Positions 48,761 to 60,786 of a DNA stretch of 64,000 nt are shown piece by piece. The position numbers and the translations under genes are program-made. The notes beneath the pieces were generated by a model. It ran no database searches. It saw nothing but the letters and a program-made list of their open reading frames with translations, and had not been told where the DNA came from. The stretch is from Asterella californica (Eukaryota; Streptophyta; Marchantiopsida; Marchantiales; Aytoniaceae), in NCBI GenBank assembly GCA_036924285.1, contig JAYKYS010000001.1:3570501-3634500 (forward strand), in the 5' to 3' direction. The first letter of the stretch is position 1; every line of letters starts with the position of its first letter.

Positions 48761-51143
48761 TGTAGGATGTTAGGTCAGGTTGGAGAGTACAGTAGAGTTG
48801 CTAGAGCACTGCATCCTTTGTCATTGGCATGTCTTATTGAGGAGACGATCGCTGCGTTACGTTCTTTCATCCCTCACCGAGTGATCTCTCACCACCTGAG
48901 GTTCAGGACTATCAGCCTGAGGAGCCATTATGTCTCCATAGATCCTTGTTTGCCCATGTCTTGTGTACAGCTCCACGTTTATCCTCTAGAGGTCTGTCTA
49001 GGATGATCTACGAGCACCTACGAGATTGTTTTCAGATAGACGACCCCTCTAGTGATTTCACGGAGCTTTTTCAGGTAGCGGCAGCAGTAGCTCAGGGATA
49101 TATTCCTCACTCTATAGCTCAAGTACTAGAGGCAGCTAGACTTTTGGCCATGACGAGGGATGGGGGAGGGATTCGACCGATAGCCATCGGTGAGATTCTC
49201 TTACGACTTATCAGTTGTATCATTGTCCTTCAGCTTCGAGATACTTTTCAGGACCATCTTTGCCCACATCAGTTTGGAGTTGCGACACCGGGAGGTTGTG
49301 AGTCTGTGTCTTTCGACATTAGGGCTCTCTTGGACATCCATCCCGATTGGATTGTCTTACAAGTAGACGTAGAAAATACTTTTAATAGTATTTTTTGCGC
49401 TTCCATCTTTAGGGAGCTCATGGATGGCGAGAGATCTCTGGCGGATCTCGTCCCCTTCGTGCGATTGTTCTATGGTTCTTCTTCTTCTCTTTACTACCAG
49501 CCAGTCTTACGATACAGGGGGTTACAATCATCAGCTCCGCTGCAGGTACTCGTCAGGGAGATCCTTTGGGTGGACCCCTCTTTGCCTTAGCTCACTGTAG
49601 ATCTCTCTGGGCCACCACCTTGGTTGCTCCAGGTTGTGTTTTTCCATCTCTAACTGATGATACGCACATCGTAGGATTTGCGGACCAAGTTGGTGTTGTC
49701 TTTGATCATCTTGTCTCTCAATTGACCTTAGTAGGGCTGAGGGTAAAGATGTCAAAGTGCAAGACTTGGTCTCTCATAGGTATACCGTCGGACCTACAAC
49801 TCCCAGAGGGATTTGTTATCCCTTAGATGGTTTTACGCATCCTCGGAGTACTTGTGGGTACAGAGGACTTTATCTCTCGATTCTTAGATGTTGCCTTGAC
49901 GGAAGACGTTTTGAATATCGAGGATCTCCTTATGTTGGAGGATCCTCAAGTTGCCTTTGGTATTCTTTCCTCTTCCATTGCACGACGTTTTAGTTACTTA
50001 CTCCGCACAGTACCTCCATCTCCTATCTTCATCTCGCGCCTTATAGTGTTTGATAGGAAGATCATGGGGGTGTTTGACAACATCACAGGACCGGAGACTT
50101 TTGATTGTGTGGCAGGACCTCTCGCACGTAGGCAGACATCTTTGCCGATATCATGTGACGGGGTGGGTCTATTATCCATGGAGGAGACTGCTGCGGCAGC
50201 CTTTTTGAGTAGTTGGGCCCTCTCAGCACCTTGGCTCTGTTGCCGTTTTCTCGTGCGAGATAGATCTATTCTGGAGAGCTATGTGACAGAGGTGGAGGAT
50301 GGTTCTTACTCACAACAGACGTGTCTCCGTGAGACAAAGAGATAGTTTGACTCTTGAGGCACGTGAGGCACACCCTCGATTCGATACCTTAGCTACCTAT
50401 GGATCTCGCGGACTACAGTCTTCTCTGACGAGACATCACTTCTAGCAGGTTCTCCATGCTCTCTTAGTGTATCCTTCCATCTCACGGGATACTAGAGCTC
50501 GACTCCGCTCTTGTTCGGACAAGGGTGCAGGCTCTTGACTCATAGCTCGACCTTGCATTAGAGCATTCTGACTCGCACCGACTATCTTCTCTACAGCGAC
50601 GAGGTTCCGCCTAGGCTTGGTCCAGCCTGTTGCTTCGACACTATCCACCTACAAGTGCGGTGTCTCGCTCGACACATCAGATCGTCATCTTGCACGATGT
50701 CCTCATGATGGAGAGCGGATAGCTACCCACGATGCCATCAGAGACGTCGTGTTTACCTTAGCACGGGAGAACAGTCACATGACGTGGAGAGAGCGTTGGT
50801 ATGTCCTTCAGACAGGAGGATCAGTGTGAGCTGACTTGATGATCAGGTCTCAGTGGCTGATGTGGTTGTCACGGATCCGACACGGGATTCAATGGCGGCA
50901 CAAGTGATCACCCATCTCCCAAGATGGGCTGCAGGCGTGACGGCAGCAACGAAGGTGACCAAGTATAAGGGTATGCAAGTAAGACATCGCTTCATCCCCT
51001 TAGCTTTGGAGATATACAGATCGACAAGCTTGGAGTTCGACGTCTTTCTGAGAGATTGTGCTAGAGCCTATCATGAGAGGCGTCAAGGGTATCACTTTCT
51101 CCTTCTTTCTGCACCACGTTTTTTAGGTAGCGAGTTTTCATAG
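48757..51143 (+). pseudogene. 3' half of non-LTR retrotransposon ORF: RT, CCHC knuckle, endonuclease region
   Basis: It continues the frame cut at 38611. Reverse transcriptase shows RPIAIGEILLRL, VLQVDVENTFNSI (motif A, about 49350-49390), GTRQGDPLGGPLFALAH (motif B, after a frameshift near 49528) and LTDDTHIVG (motif C, about 49650). A stop precedes 49827, after which LRILGVLVG...LLRTVPPSP and LPISCDGVGLLSMEETAAAAF follow. Then come KCGVSLDTSDRHLARC, an eroded CCHC knuckle, and RIATHDAIRDVVF...VVVTDPTR...KVTKYKG, resembling the restriction-like endonuclease tail of R2-type proteins. At least two frameshifts and several stops make it non-functional. Confidence 0.75.
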
Positions 51144-51520
51144 CTCTACAGAGAGCTTTAGCAGGCGCCGTTCACAGGAGGGCAATTGCAGTAGGTGATG
51201 CTTCTTCAGGTGCACCAGTTGTTTGCAGACATACTGACTTTCTGATCTCCGACATTATAGGTGGGACAGACGATTTTAGAGCTCCTGATAGCGGAGCTTA
51301 GCCCCGCTGTTATGCTCTTTAGAGTGATTGTTGCTTGGCCCTTCGGGTCCTTCTTTCCCTTGTAAGGCTTGATGGGGTCTTTCCATCTGTTTGCTATTCA
51401 TTGGTTCGCGTTCCATTCGTGCCCCAAGGTGTATGGGAAAGGGTACCTCTTGGGTATCTCTCCGGGGTTTTCGGGAAGTTTTGCAACAAGAAACAGTCAC
51501 GTCTGAGTATTAAGTACACA

Positions 51521-53836
51521 GGTATGTACCAAATGGCGCAATGTCTCTTTTGGAACATAAAACAAAAAAGTACATTTACAGATCTGAACCCGAAGTTCTA
51601 CAGCACAGAAACCCAAACAGAAGTCAGACTCTTCCACGATGGATCTTCTAGGTCCGGGAGATGTACCGAAAAAAAAATATCATGCAAGTGTGAAGAGGCC
51701 AATAGACGGTGTCCTTCCGTAGCACTATTTAGGGGAACAGATCTGGGATGGATTGTCCTCCAAGTAGTACCTAGAGCCAAATGAGGACATGATTGGTACT
51801 GCCGAAGAAGCAAGAGGCTTGAGCTTTTGGCATTAGTTCTGTACTGTTTCTTGAGCAGCTCAGCTTTGACGTCTTTTCCCCGGGAGGGTTCTTTTATGTC
51901 TGGCCTAACCGAAGGTTAAACACATATATCCAGCAGAAACAGTAGAATAGATTTGTGCGTAAGAACGACTTATTCTCCTCTAAAGTTAGAAGAGAAGATG
52001 TAAAAAATTTAGCAAAAAATCTAAGAAATCAAAAATGAGAGAATTTATATTTGCATCCTCGAAAGTTAAAAAATGATTTAAATAAAAGTAAACTCGAATG
52101 TTTCTTATATAGAAAAATCTACTACACTGCAAATTCTATGAAAAATAAAAACACAATTAAATTATTTAAAAACTATTTTTTATGCAGAAAGTCTAGAACT
52201 GACTTCTGTGAACACACGAACCAAGTCAGATTCTATTATCCGAACACTTGGCAGTGGAAAAACTAAACCCATAAAACAGTACTGTACAAAGCACTCAGTT
52301 TGGATAATAAAGTTCCGGTTTGTCAAAATATAATTTTCTCTCGTTTCCCTCGTTTCCCTTTGATTTATCACTAAACTATGAAGGGTTTTGTCATAGATTG
52401 AAGGTAAAATTTAAATAATTTTAGGAGGGTAATGGAGAATAACCAACGGGACAAAAGCTTCTCTGCCGTTCTCTCACTGGACTTGTTCGGTTCAAAATAC
52501 ACTACTAATGTTTAATTCTCTTCTCTAACAACGATCGAACTAGAGCTAGGTGATTATGCATGCCTAAAATGTCAGTCTACGTTTCGTGCATTCTGACTGT
52601 TGCCATGGATACAAAACTTTGATAGCGATAATGGACGGGGCCATTTCCTTCACATTTTTCAAAGTTTGTATTTCCAAAGAAGCATGAGTAAACGAAATAA
52701 ATCATGTCCTTGAAGACTGTTTTGAAGTTTCCTGTAAAGTTCATAAGTATTTGAGATCTGAGCATATTTTACTCCTTTCCTACAGTATTTAACTGTTTGT
52801 TTTAAAGAATGAATAGTGTGTTGAAAATTATTCTTACAACTATCTTAAGATATGATATAAATAATTATTTATTATTCTAATATATAATTTTATTAAACAG
52901 AGTTTTGGTATTTTCTCAAACTTGATCATTTCAAAATTTTGATGAACTCAATATAAAATATCCTTTGTACTCTGTCATAGTTTTACCGATTTGGGCCGGT
53001 AATGCCTTTGATTTCTATACTCTAGAGAAAAAATGATTTCCAATATCCATTCGAGTGATTGATAAAGAATAATCTGAATAATAGTTATGATAATTTTCAA
53101 AAAATCTCATATTTAGAATTAGATTTATGACCTAAACCTTTAAAATCCATTCTCAACTTTTTCTCACATCATAGAAAATTTCGAGAAAACTCAATATGCA
53201 TTATGTAATGCCAGAGCGGCTCTTGGAAAAGAATGAAATTTTCTGACTATGATAAAAGTTGAGGTTGTTGTGGCTAGTGTTCTCTAGAGATGGACGTATT
53301 GGTTTCTATGATGAACCTTGATACTTGGCAGATGCAAATCTGATTGTTCATTCTCTTTGAAATTTCAAAAGACTACCCTCACATGTCACCTTATGCAAAG
53401 TCTGAACTCTCTCTCGCGAAAAGGTTGCAAACTACACCTCTAAGGTTTAAACTGGCATGAAACTTGGACCCATACATCACACTTACATGGAAGTGCACTG
53501 CACTTATCCACAAAACAGAGAAAATGCTCCAAAATTCACAAACATATTAGCGTTTACTTATAAAATGTGTACCAAAAAGTTCAGTTGGCTATATCTCAAC
53601 CCTCTGAGATCCAAATTGGTCAAAGAGGAAAACAATGTCATTAGATTGTTCAAATCTTCCAATACTATCCAGATCTCTTAAAATAAACTTTGCAGCTAGG
53701 GAACAGCTTGTCTAGCTCAGCCCTAACTTAGCTCTTGCCCAACTTGGTAAGCTCAATATGCAGCTTCATGTGGAATTATCACTGGAGCGTTTTCTGGAGA
53801 TCCGATTCATTGTATGAGACACCTCATAGCACGACA
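51521..53836. other. AT-rich region, probably includes a decayed LTR
   Basis: No supported gene. The sequence just left of the polypurine tract at 53837 ends AGCACGACA, as expected for an LTR terminus (GACA). A diverged 3' LTR of the neighbouring gypsy fragment probably occupies the last several hundred bases, but I could not find its start. It shows no clear similarity to the LTRs of the complete element. Confidence 0.4.
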
Positions 53837-55245
53837 TTCACCTCCTCCAAACATGCATATCCTCCGATATGAGGTCAACTTTTCCACTAGTCCTGAGGGC
53901 TCTCTAAGTTGCCATCGTCCTCTTCAATGTTTTCAACGTCTTCATCAAGTAGAAGATCTACATCAGCATCTCTAAAAATTTGACTAGCTCAATAGATTCT
54001 CCTTTCTTTTGAACAACTTGATACGTTTACCGACGACAGGAAGCCCTATAGGCGTGACATCAAGCTCCTGTAAAGAATAAGTAGCATTCTGATGCACTTC
54101 CGATACAACATATGGATCAAACCACCTCCTAGAAAGTTTTCGAACTGTAGAGTTCTGGTTCTCTAGAGTACTGTCATACATCAAAACGCAATCTCCATCG
54201 TGTATGAGTTTTGGTCGAAGTCTGTGGGTCTTGTCAAACTTATTTTTATTCTTGAGACGAACCTCTTCAACCTTTGTTGTGTCTCTATAAGATCCTCCTC
54301 TCTATGTTCTAACTGCTTGATACGAAGTGCAAGAAGCTGTACACGATCCATTTCATCTTCCTATGATAAAGTAGCCTATGCAAAAAAGTCCTCCTCTACT
54401 TGCATAATCGGCTTTTGACCTAGCACCAGTTCAAAGGACATGTATCCAGTAATAGTGCAATGAGTCATCATGTCAACCCACAAAGCAAAAGAGAGTAACT
54501 TGGATCACTCTCTATGTCTATCATCACATACTTTCACCAAGGCTTGAACAATCAGTGGATGCTCACGTTCACTCTTACCAATCCTCTCTCGATTCATGGC
54601 AATAGTGAGTTTGAGTTTCACTATGTATTGAGCAAAGAACTCTTTCCTCTCCTCTGTTTGCATGTAATCTTCTTATAGACCCATATCTACAGATAATGTC
54701 CTCAATAACAAACCTACATATCCTTTATGTGGTCTTCATTCTCAGAGCTCGTCCTTCCACAAAGTTAGAGAGGTCTTCACGAACCAACACCAAGTACCTC
54801 ATATCCCATAACCCCAAAGACATCACCACCAAATCAAGAACCAATTGGAAGTGAATACTAGACGAATAAGTAGACATCAGATCATCTTTGTAACATACCT
54901 TCGAGTAAAACTAGCAATGCAAGCATGAGCTCACAAAGTCCGCCACGTGTCGATATAGACCCTTCCATCAATATCGCTCCTTCAATTTTGTGTAGGTAGT
55001 CCAAGCTCCCCGATGTCCGGCCCACAAGGTGTCATGAAACTCTTTCATCAGTTGTTGCTTGATCTACATATCATCTGTAACTCGTAGAAGCACTCCATCT
55101 CTTCGCTTCGAACGCTTCCAAAGATACTTATCTTGTAACAAGTATCATATGGCTTCCTCTTTATCTCTCTGAACTCTGCATCTCAAACCCTCTCCTCTGT
55201 TTAAAGAACTCAGATAGAACCCAATGTCGCTTAATATTCCTATTG
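53837..55245 (-). pseudogene. Truncated, heavily mutated gypsy integrase/RNase H fragment
   Basis: It starts with a polypurine tract (GGAGGAGGTGAA on the minus strand) and parallels the 3' part of the complete element at 40646-42080. Recognisable pieces on the minus strand are QNSTVRKLSRRWFDPYVV (end of integrase), a zinc-binding HDTLWAGH-like segment near 55020 and the RRDGVLLRV-like stretch near 55090. Many stops and small indels show it is older than the complete copy. The homology ends where the element at 55252 begins. Confidence 0.7.
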
Positions 55246-55251
55246 TCGAAG

Positions 55252-56428
55252 TGTGATACATCTACCTATTGTCTATGTGGATAGAGTTTAAGCTCATGGG
55301 TTGTGCTTACATGTCGCCCATGCATGCTTTCTAGCTTGTTTAAGTTATCTTTTAGAGTTACACGTCGTTTTACATGTCTTCGCATGAAGTTCAAGATTTA
55401 CGTTGGTACTTTAGAGGCTTGACATGTAACACATGTGTGAAGTTAAGCTGCCATGTGGATTGGGGGTAAAAAAGGACAAGGAAGTGAAGCTATGAACTCT
55501 CATTGGTCCATTTTTGTCTTTTGTGGAACTCTAAACTTGGAAGCAGGGGTCTTAGGGACAGTTCGAGCTTTTGGTAGGGGCATTCAAAGATCTGAGAGCA
55601 TATGGGGAGAGAGCTTGTCGTGCCAGTCATTGTTAGTGCAAATTTTGATCGATTTGGAGCAATAAAGAGAGAGTTATGTCAATTTGAAGTTCGGATTGGG
55701 TCGGAATTGCATCACAACTGTTGATTTTGAGGTTTTTGATGTCTTAGACATGGTTAAATCCTAAAATCATGGTTTTTGGTGTCTCAATTGCAGCAGAATT
55801 GAGATAATCGTTTCAAATCTTCGTGGTTGCATTCTCTGTCAGCAGGACTACGACTGTCAAAACAGTTTCATGTAATTTGAGTGAGTGAATAATTCAAGAC
55901 GATCGTTGAAGCAGAGGGGGTATGAAAAGCTCTCAATCTAGAGCAGCAACTTCCAAGCTCGAGATCTGGAGAACCGTGTACAACCAGCAAGTCAAATTTC
56001 GTAAGGTTGTTCAACATGATGTAGACCACAAATCCTGTAAGGATGAATGAAAGTTATCGAGCCAATTTTCTGTTCTAGGTCGAAGTAGGAATCTGGGTGT
56101 TAGAAATTGCCGTAATTTCTTTAGTAAAAATGTTTTTGTCCATATCGCAGTGCTTAGATTTGATCCCAAGCTGAAATTTTGTATGTGTGTTCAGTAAGAC
56201 CTTGTTTACATGTAAGAAAAGTTTCAAAGTCTAAACCCTCATTCTTGAGTGTTAAAGTTCACCGTCTGATCTTATTACTACTTGATAGACCTGATTCACT
56301 TTCTGAACATATTAAAGGACCCAACAGACCTGTGTAAGTGTTTACAGTGCCAAGTTGTAACCTGAAGCCTACCTCTTGAGTAAACAACCAGCCAGAAGCT
56401 CAACGTTTTCTTAGGTAGACGTATCACA
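55252..56428 (+). mobile_element. Putative solo LTR or short TIR element (1,177 bp)
   Basis: The ends TGTGATACATCTACCTA (55252-55268) and TAGGTAGACGTATCACA (56412-56428) are inverted copies with one mismatch, begin TG and end CA. An AATAAA lies at about 55660. No protein is encoded. This suits a solo LTR in plus orientation. Matching flanking duplications were not found (CGAAG on the left, CTCTG on the right), so recombination or a non-autonomous DNA element remains possible. Its left end abuts the truncated gypsy fragment. Confidence 0.5.
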
Positions 56429-57467
56429 CTCTGATTATTCTCAAAGTTTTTGCCTTTCTACCCATGACAACCGGTTATCGAGGAGAGTCTTTCTCAGGAA
56501 GGACGAGCCTTCTGATTTGATTAATTGCATGATAGAGGTAGAGATTGAATAAGAAGATAGGGAGCAACTAGCTTACCCACAATGACCAAGGTTTCTCACA
56601 AATACAAAACTCCGTCTAAAGTCGATTACTACTCAACATGATCAAATCTCATTCACCAGAGGACAAATCCACCTCCAAACACAACAATAGAAGAAATCTG
56701 AACTCCCAATGCTTTATTTCTCTTCTTGTGTCAGTCAAAACCTCTCCACAGATGTCAATTCTTGTTTGACAGTCCATCAACATCCAACAAGATTGTCTCT
56801 CATCCACCACAGTCGTTCCTTCCTCAATAAGATTACCATCCGTTCACCAGAAAGTAGACTACTTCTAAACAGCTGATTCCTACTCAAATAGATCGTCTCT
56901 TGCTCGTCAAAAAGCAAATTGGTCTCGAAACAGTTGATCCTCACTCGAATAGATCTTCTCCTGCTCACCAAAAGGTGGATTGATCTTCAAGAAACAACAA
57001 TAGTGACACCTCCAACGCCTTGTATCCTTTCTCGTTACACCTTTAGTACTAAAATCTCTCAGAAATTTGACTCTCTCAGTCTCAGTCTTCCTTCCTGTGC
57101 GTCTCGATGGCTCTCCTTGAAAAAAATACAGTACCCTTCCTTCGCATGATGTCGGCTGTTTTCTCCAAACTCTAACACCCCAGCTAAGCTAGGATCCTTA
57201 TAAACCCTAACACTCTAGCTAAGCTAAGGTCCTTATAAGTAGACCTACTTATCAACCAAGCAGATCCCCTGCTAAGCTAAGACCTTTGTTATTAAAAACT
57301 TTTCGACTCTTGATGTCATCTCGATGCCACTTTGGATATAGTTGTGGTGCCCACAAATTACAGAATTCACGAATTTTTGAAATTTTTGAGATTAATAACT
57401 TATTTGTATAACTGAAGAAGCGTTGTTACTTAAGATTACAGCTTCCTTAGCAAGAATATGATCTTAA
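56429..57467. other. Region between elements, no supported gene
   Basis: Short frames only. It contains the 60-bp repeat array (56821-57000) and a cluster of CTAAGCTA(A)GGTCCTTATAA-like repeats around 57180-57290. Both could be remains of LTR or promoter sequences of mobile elements. Confidence 0.4.
56821..57000. repeat. Three imperfect tandem copies of a 60-bp unit
   Basis: Units 56821-56880, 56881-56940 and 56941-57000 share a CTCA(A)TAGAT(C) start, a GCTCACCAAAA-like middle and an AACAGTTGATCC-like end, with many substitutions. A more diverged copy may precede them at about 56641. Confidence 0.6.
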
Positions 57468-59287
57468 GGGCTGTTTGTAATAATAAGTTGACTTCTTCAG
57501 AAGACGACCGTCTTCCGAAGAGCGTCTTCTCGGTGGTGTCTTCGGAAGACGGAAGACGGCGGAAGACACGCATCTTCCGGAAGACGACAACCAGGGAAGC
57601 TTAACCACGTAAGGAGTAGGTGCACCTACCAGGTAGCACCGAATCGGTTAGGTAGGTCAGGAGGGTCGAAACTCCTAAACTGCGGGGAAGATGCACAAGA
57701 AGCGCATTAGCACAGAAATCTACCTACTTCCCGCATCGAGAGATTGGAGACCGAGAAGATCAATTCAGGCAGCGAGTTGATTTGAGTGAAGAAATCAGCG
57801 AGTGAAATCGAGTGAGGTTAGGATCGATTCGAAGCTAGAAGAAAGACGAAGTCGAATTGCTGAGCGCAGAAGAGTGTCGAGCTGAAGACAGTTTTCTGTG
57901 AGCTCCCGGAAGCTGACATTGGAGGATGGCTGAGTGGAATCGAAGATGGAATTGAGGCGTAGCCAGAAGCTGACCGCGGAAGCAGCCTTGTGAGGTCGCG
58001 TTGGAGCTGGAACCAGAGATAGAAGCGCGTGGAAGATAGAAGACATCTCGGGAAGTCGACAGAAGACAGTAGAGGTTCTTCCCATGTTCTCTTCCCTTCC
58101 CCACTGCTTCTCGTCTTTGTTCGGTATCTCCCGTGCTTCCCCGGTGGTTTGCAGGCAACCTGATCGATCGATTCTCCCATCCTTATTTTCCTATTGTGAC
58201 ATTGGGCGCGGAAGCGCTGCCCAATTCCTGTCAGACATCTTCTTACTTCTTCCCGAGTTCAATTCGAGCTTCCCTACTCCTAGCCCTCAAATTGGAGATC
58301 CCCGCTATCAATTTCCCTACCCTACCATCTCTCTACTCCCGAAACCTTGAACAGAAGACGCTTCGGAAGATCTGAACATCTTCGGAAGACGCTTCTGAGA
58401 TTAGAACATCTTCGGAAGCCTGACATCTTCGGAAGCCTGACATCTTCGGAAGCCTGACTGTCTTCGGAAGACCGACTGTATACAATTCGTATCAAGGGTG
58501 GATTTGCTTTGCTTTGGTATTAAGAGAGGCTTGGTACGAATCATGAGTGGCGTGGTGAGTTGTTTTGTTATTTCAAGAAGTTGGAAGACGGGAACTAGGC
58601 CTGTGCCTCCCGGTCTTTCAAGCTTCTCAAATCCACATCTTCTTAGAGAGACTAGAAGACTGGAAGGGCTGGCGAAATGCGTGAGAAGACGTGAGGGTCC
58701 ATTTCGGGTCTCTTTTGTCCGACCTACAGCAGCCCATTCCTTCTTCTTCCCAAACTTAGGAGAGAGTCGTGAGAAGTCTTGCTGGCAGAATCTGGAGAGA
58801 ATGGTCGAGGGTCATGTCTTCCCACCGAGCAGCAAGCTTCTTCTGAGTGTGTATGAGGGGTGAGAAGTCAGAAGAACAGAGTGCAAATGTCTTGAGTCTG
58901 TTGTGAGGATAGATTGCGCATAGGAAGAAGAAGACAGGTGAGACCAGTGAAGGGAAGCCTGACTTCGGGAGGTCTTCCGAGAAAGACATTGAATCGAAAG
59001 CTGTCCTGAGAGTCTTCCGAGAGGCCACTGTCATCGTAGGAGTCCGCAACCATCTTCTGAACCTGTTCTGCACTCTACGTTTCGTGAATCTTGTATCCTC
59101 TGATAGGAAGTAGGATGTAATGCAAGGTGGGTTGTTTTCTTAGGAATCCATGCGAGGCCTTGCTTAGTTAGGATTGTTTAGATATATAGCTTGGAAGATG
59201 AGAGCTATCTAGGAAGTACTGTTAGAATCTCGGAAGACGGAGTAGTTGTCTTCTGGAAGACTAGTTTCGTCTTCTGAGAAGTAGAAG
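57468..59287. repeat. Left inverted-repeat arm
   Basis: It matches the reverse complement of 62747-64000 and, by extrapolation, about 0.5 kb beyond the window. Both arms hold the same open frame (59073-58756 minus; 62947-63276 plus) with nearly identical translation, which only reflects their homology. Near 58412-58470 a 17-bp unit (CATCTTCGGAAGCCTGA) repeats in tandem three times. Confidence 0.85.
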
Positions 59288-60786
59288 TGTAGTGTCGCAA
59301 GATTACTCCTTTTGCCCATTTAGTATACAAGATATCGTTCCCACAGAGGATTTGCACAAGTAACGCTGCTCTAAGTTCTAAGATCTGTTCAAACACACAA
59401 ACACACGGGTTTTGCCTAGAAATCCCGTCTTCTCACAAAACCACGCGTCTTCCAGACACGCCAAAAGGTGCTCTGGATCTAAACAAACAACTACTAACTA
59501 AAATATCACACATCTATTCACAGAGAAGCTCGGGAAGACGCTCTTCTTGCTTCCAGGTCACTTCTTCCGGTCTTCTCAGTACCGTCTTTCTGAAGCAATT
59601 ACCGGCTTCTGGGGGTTCAACTCGGCTTCTCGTACCTCCAGAAGACTGTTCTGCTTCGCAGAAGTCGACTAGCATGGCTGTTACACCTTACTCTCCCACT
59701 CACATTCCAACGGATTAGATTAATCACAGGGTGTATGCCCCCTTAAGCCTTCTCAGGCTTCTGACTACGGAAATGGTCTTCCTGCAGCACTACAACGACA
59801 TTCACCTTCATGGAAGCTCAATAGAAGTCTCGGAAGCTCACTAGAAGAAGATAAGAAGATGGGGAAGATGAGGGAAGATGGGGAAGAAGGGAAAATCCAA
59901 ACAAGAGAAAACAAGATGAAAAGGGGAAATTAAGATTCCGACAGGCTTCTAGTCCGGATCCTGACTAACAAGCCATCCCTGCTTGTAATAATTTGGGGAG
60001 GAAGACAACAAACATGTGTACAGTTGCACTGTCTTCTACTTGAGGATGTCGTCTTCTGTGGTGGGAAGAAGGCTTCTTTCTTCTTCTCTTCGCTGCTCCG
60101 ACTACTCTGTCATCTGGGATCCCTTACCCATAAGACCATCCGTACGTGGATCCTAAGTGCTCCACTGAACGAGCCAAGCTGCACTTCCACCACTGCTGAC
60201 AGTCACCGCCACTCAAGAAGAACACTTCCCATGCACAATTGGGAGTAAATTCAAGGAACCCACCACCCAGAAGACACGAATTAAGCTTCTGCACTCAAAT
60301 CAGCAATCCATTCCTCGAGAAGATGTCACATTGGCATTGGGAAGCTCACCCCCTCTACTTCCTGTGCCTACTCCTCGACACAACAGCCTAGCCAACAGGA
60401 CTGCACGAGGATGCCGTTCCCTGTTCCTAAACTGTCCACTATCTCTATCTACATTCTCGAATCACTGCTGGTAACAAGCATGCAGACCCCTCCGGTATAA
60501 TCCTCGATTATTCGTATGTCTCTAACATCGGGTGTAGTGTGTGTCACTAACTAACTAGATTTCCTACTCTTCGATCCTACTTATGCATCCACCACAAGAG
60601 AACAGAAGGAACCACCACCAGGGAGAGAAAAGCTGCCCCTCCACATGCAAACGGTTTCCCTTTTCTGTTCTTGCGCTTCCTACTCCGCCACATGGCTGCC
60701 TAACTAATTTTACACTGAAAACTGCCACCCTTAAGATAACATGTTCGGTTCCTACTAAATCTAGAATTGTCAACTTCGGTTACTAT
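59288..60786. other. Core of the long-TIR element, no supported gene
   Basis: It contains scattered GAAGAC/GTCTTC motifs and short frames only. It lies downstream of the minus-strand coiled-coil gene and may be its 3' flank. Confidence 0.45.

Larger units (their letters stand above)
37590..51520 (+). mobile_element. Decayed non-LTR (R2/RLE-type) retrotransposon interrupted by an LTR element
   Basis: The two halves, about 37590-38611 and 48757-51520, join in the same reading frame once the inserted LTR element and one copy of the 4-bp duplication are removed (RRCR before, MLGQ after). N-terminal C2H2 finger, reverse transcriptase with its catalytic Asp pair, a CCHC-like knuckle and an endonuclease-like C-terminal region follow in the order of R2-superfamily elements with restriction-like endonuclease. 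Stops and frameshifts are present in both halves, so it is dead. Outer boundaries are approximate; no target-site duplication or poly-A tail was identified. Confidence 0.7.

Noticed and set aside
58756..59073. 105-codon frame conserved between the two inverted arms (also 62947-63276)
   Set aside because: The similarity follows from the arms being copies of each other. Many substitutions are scattered over all codon positions and no domain is visible.
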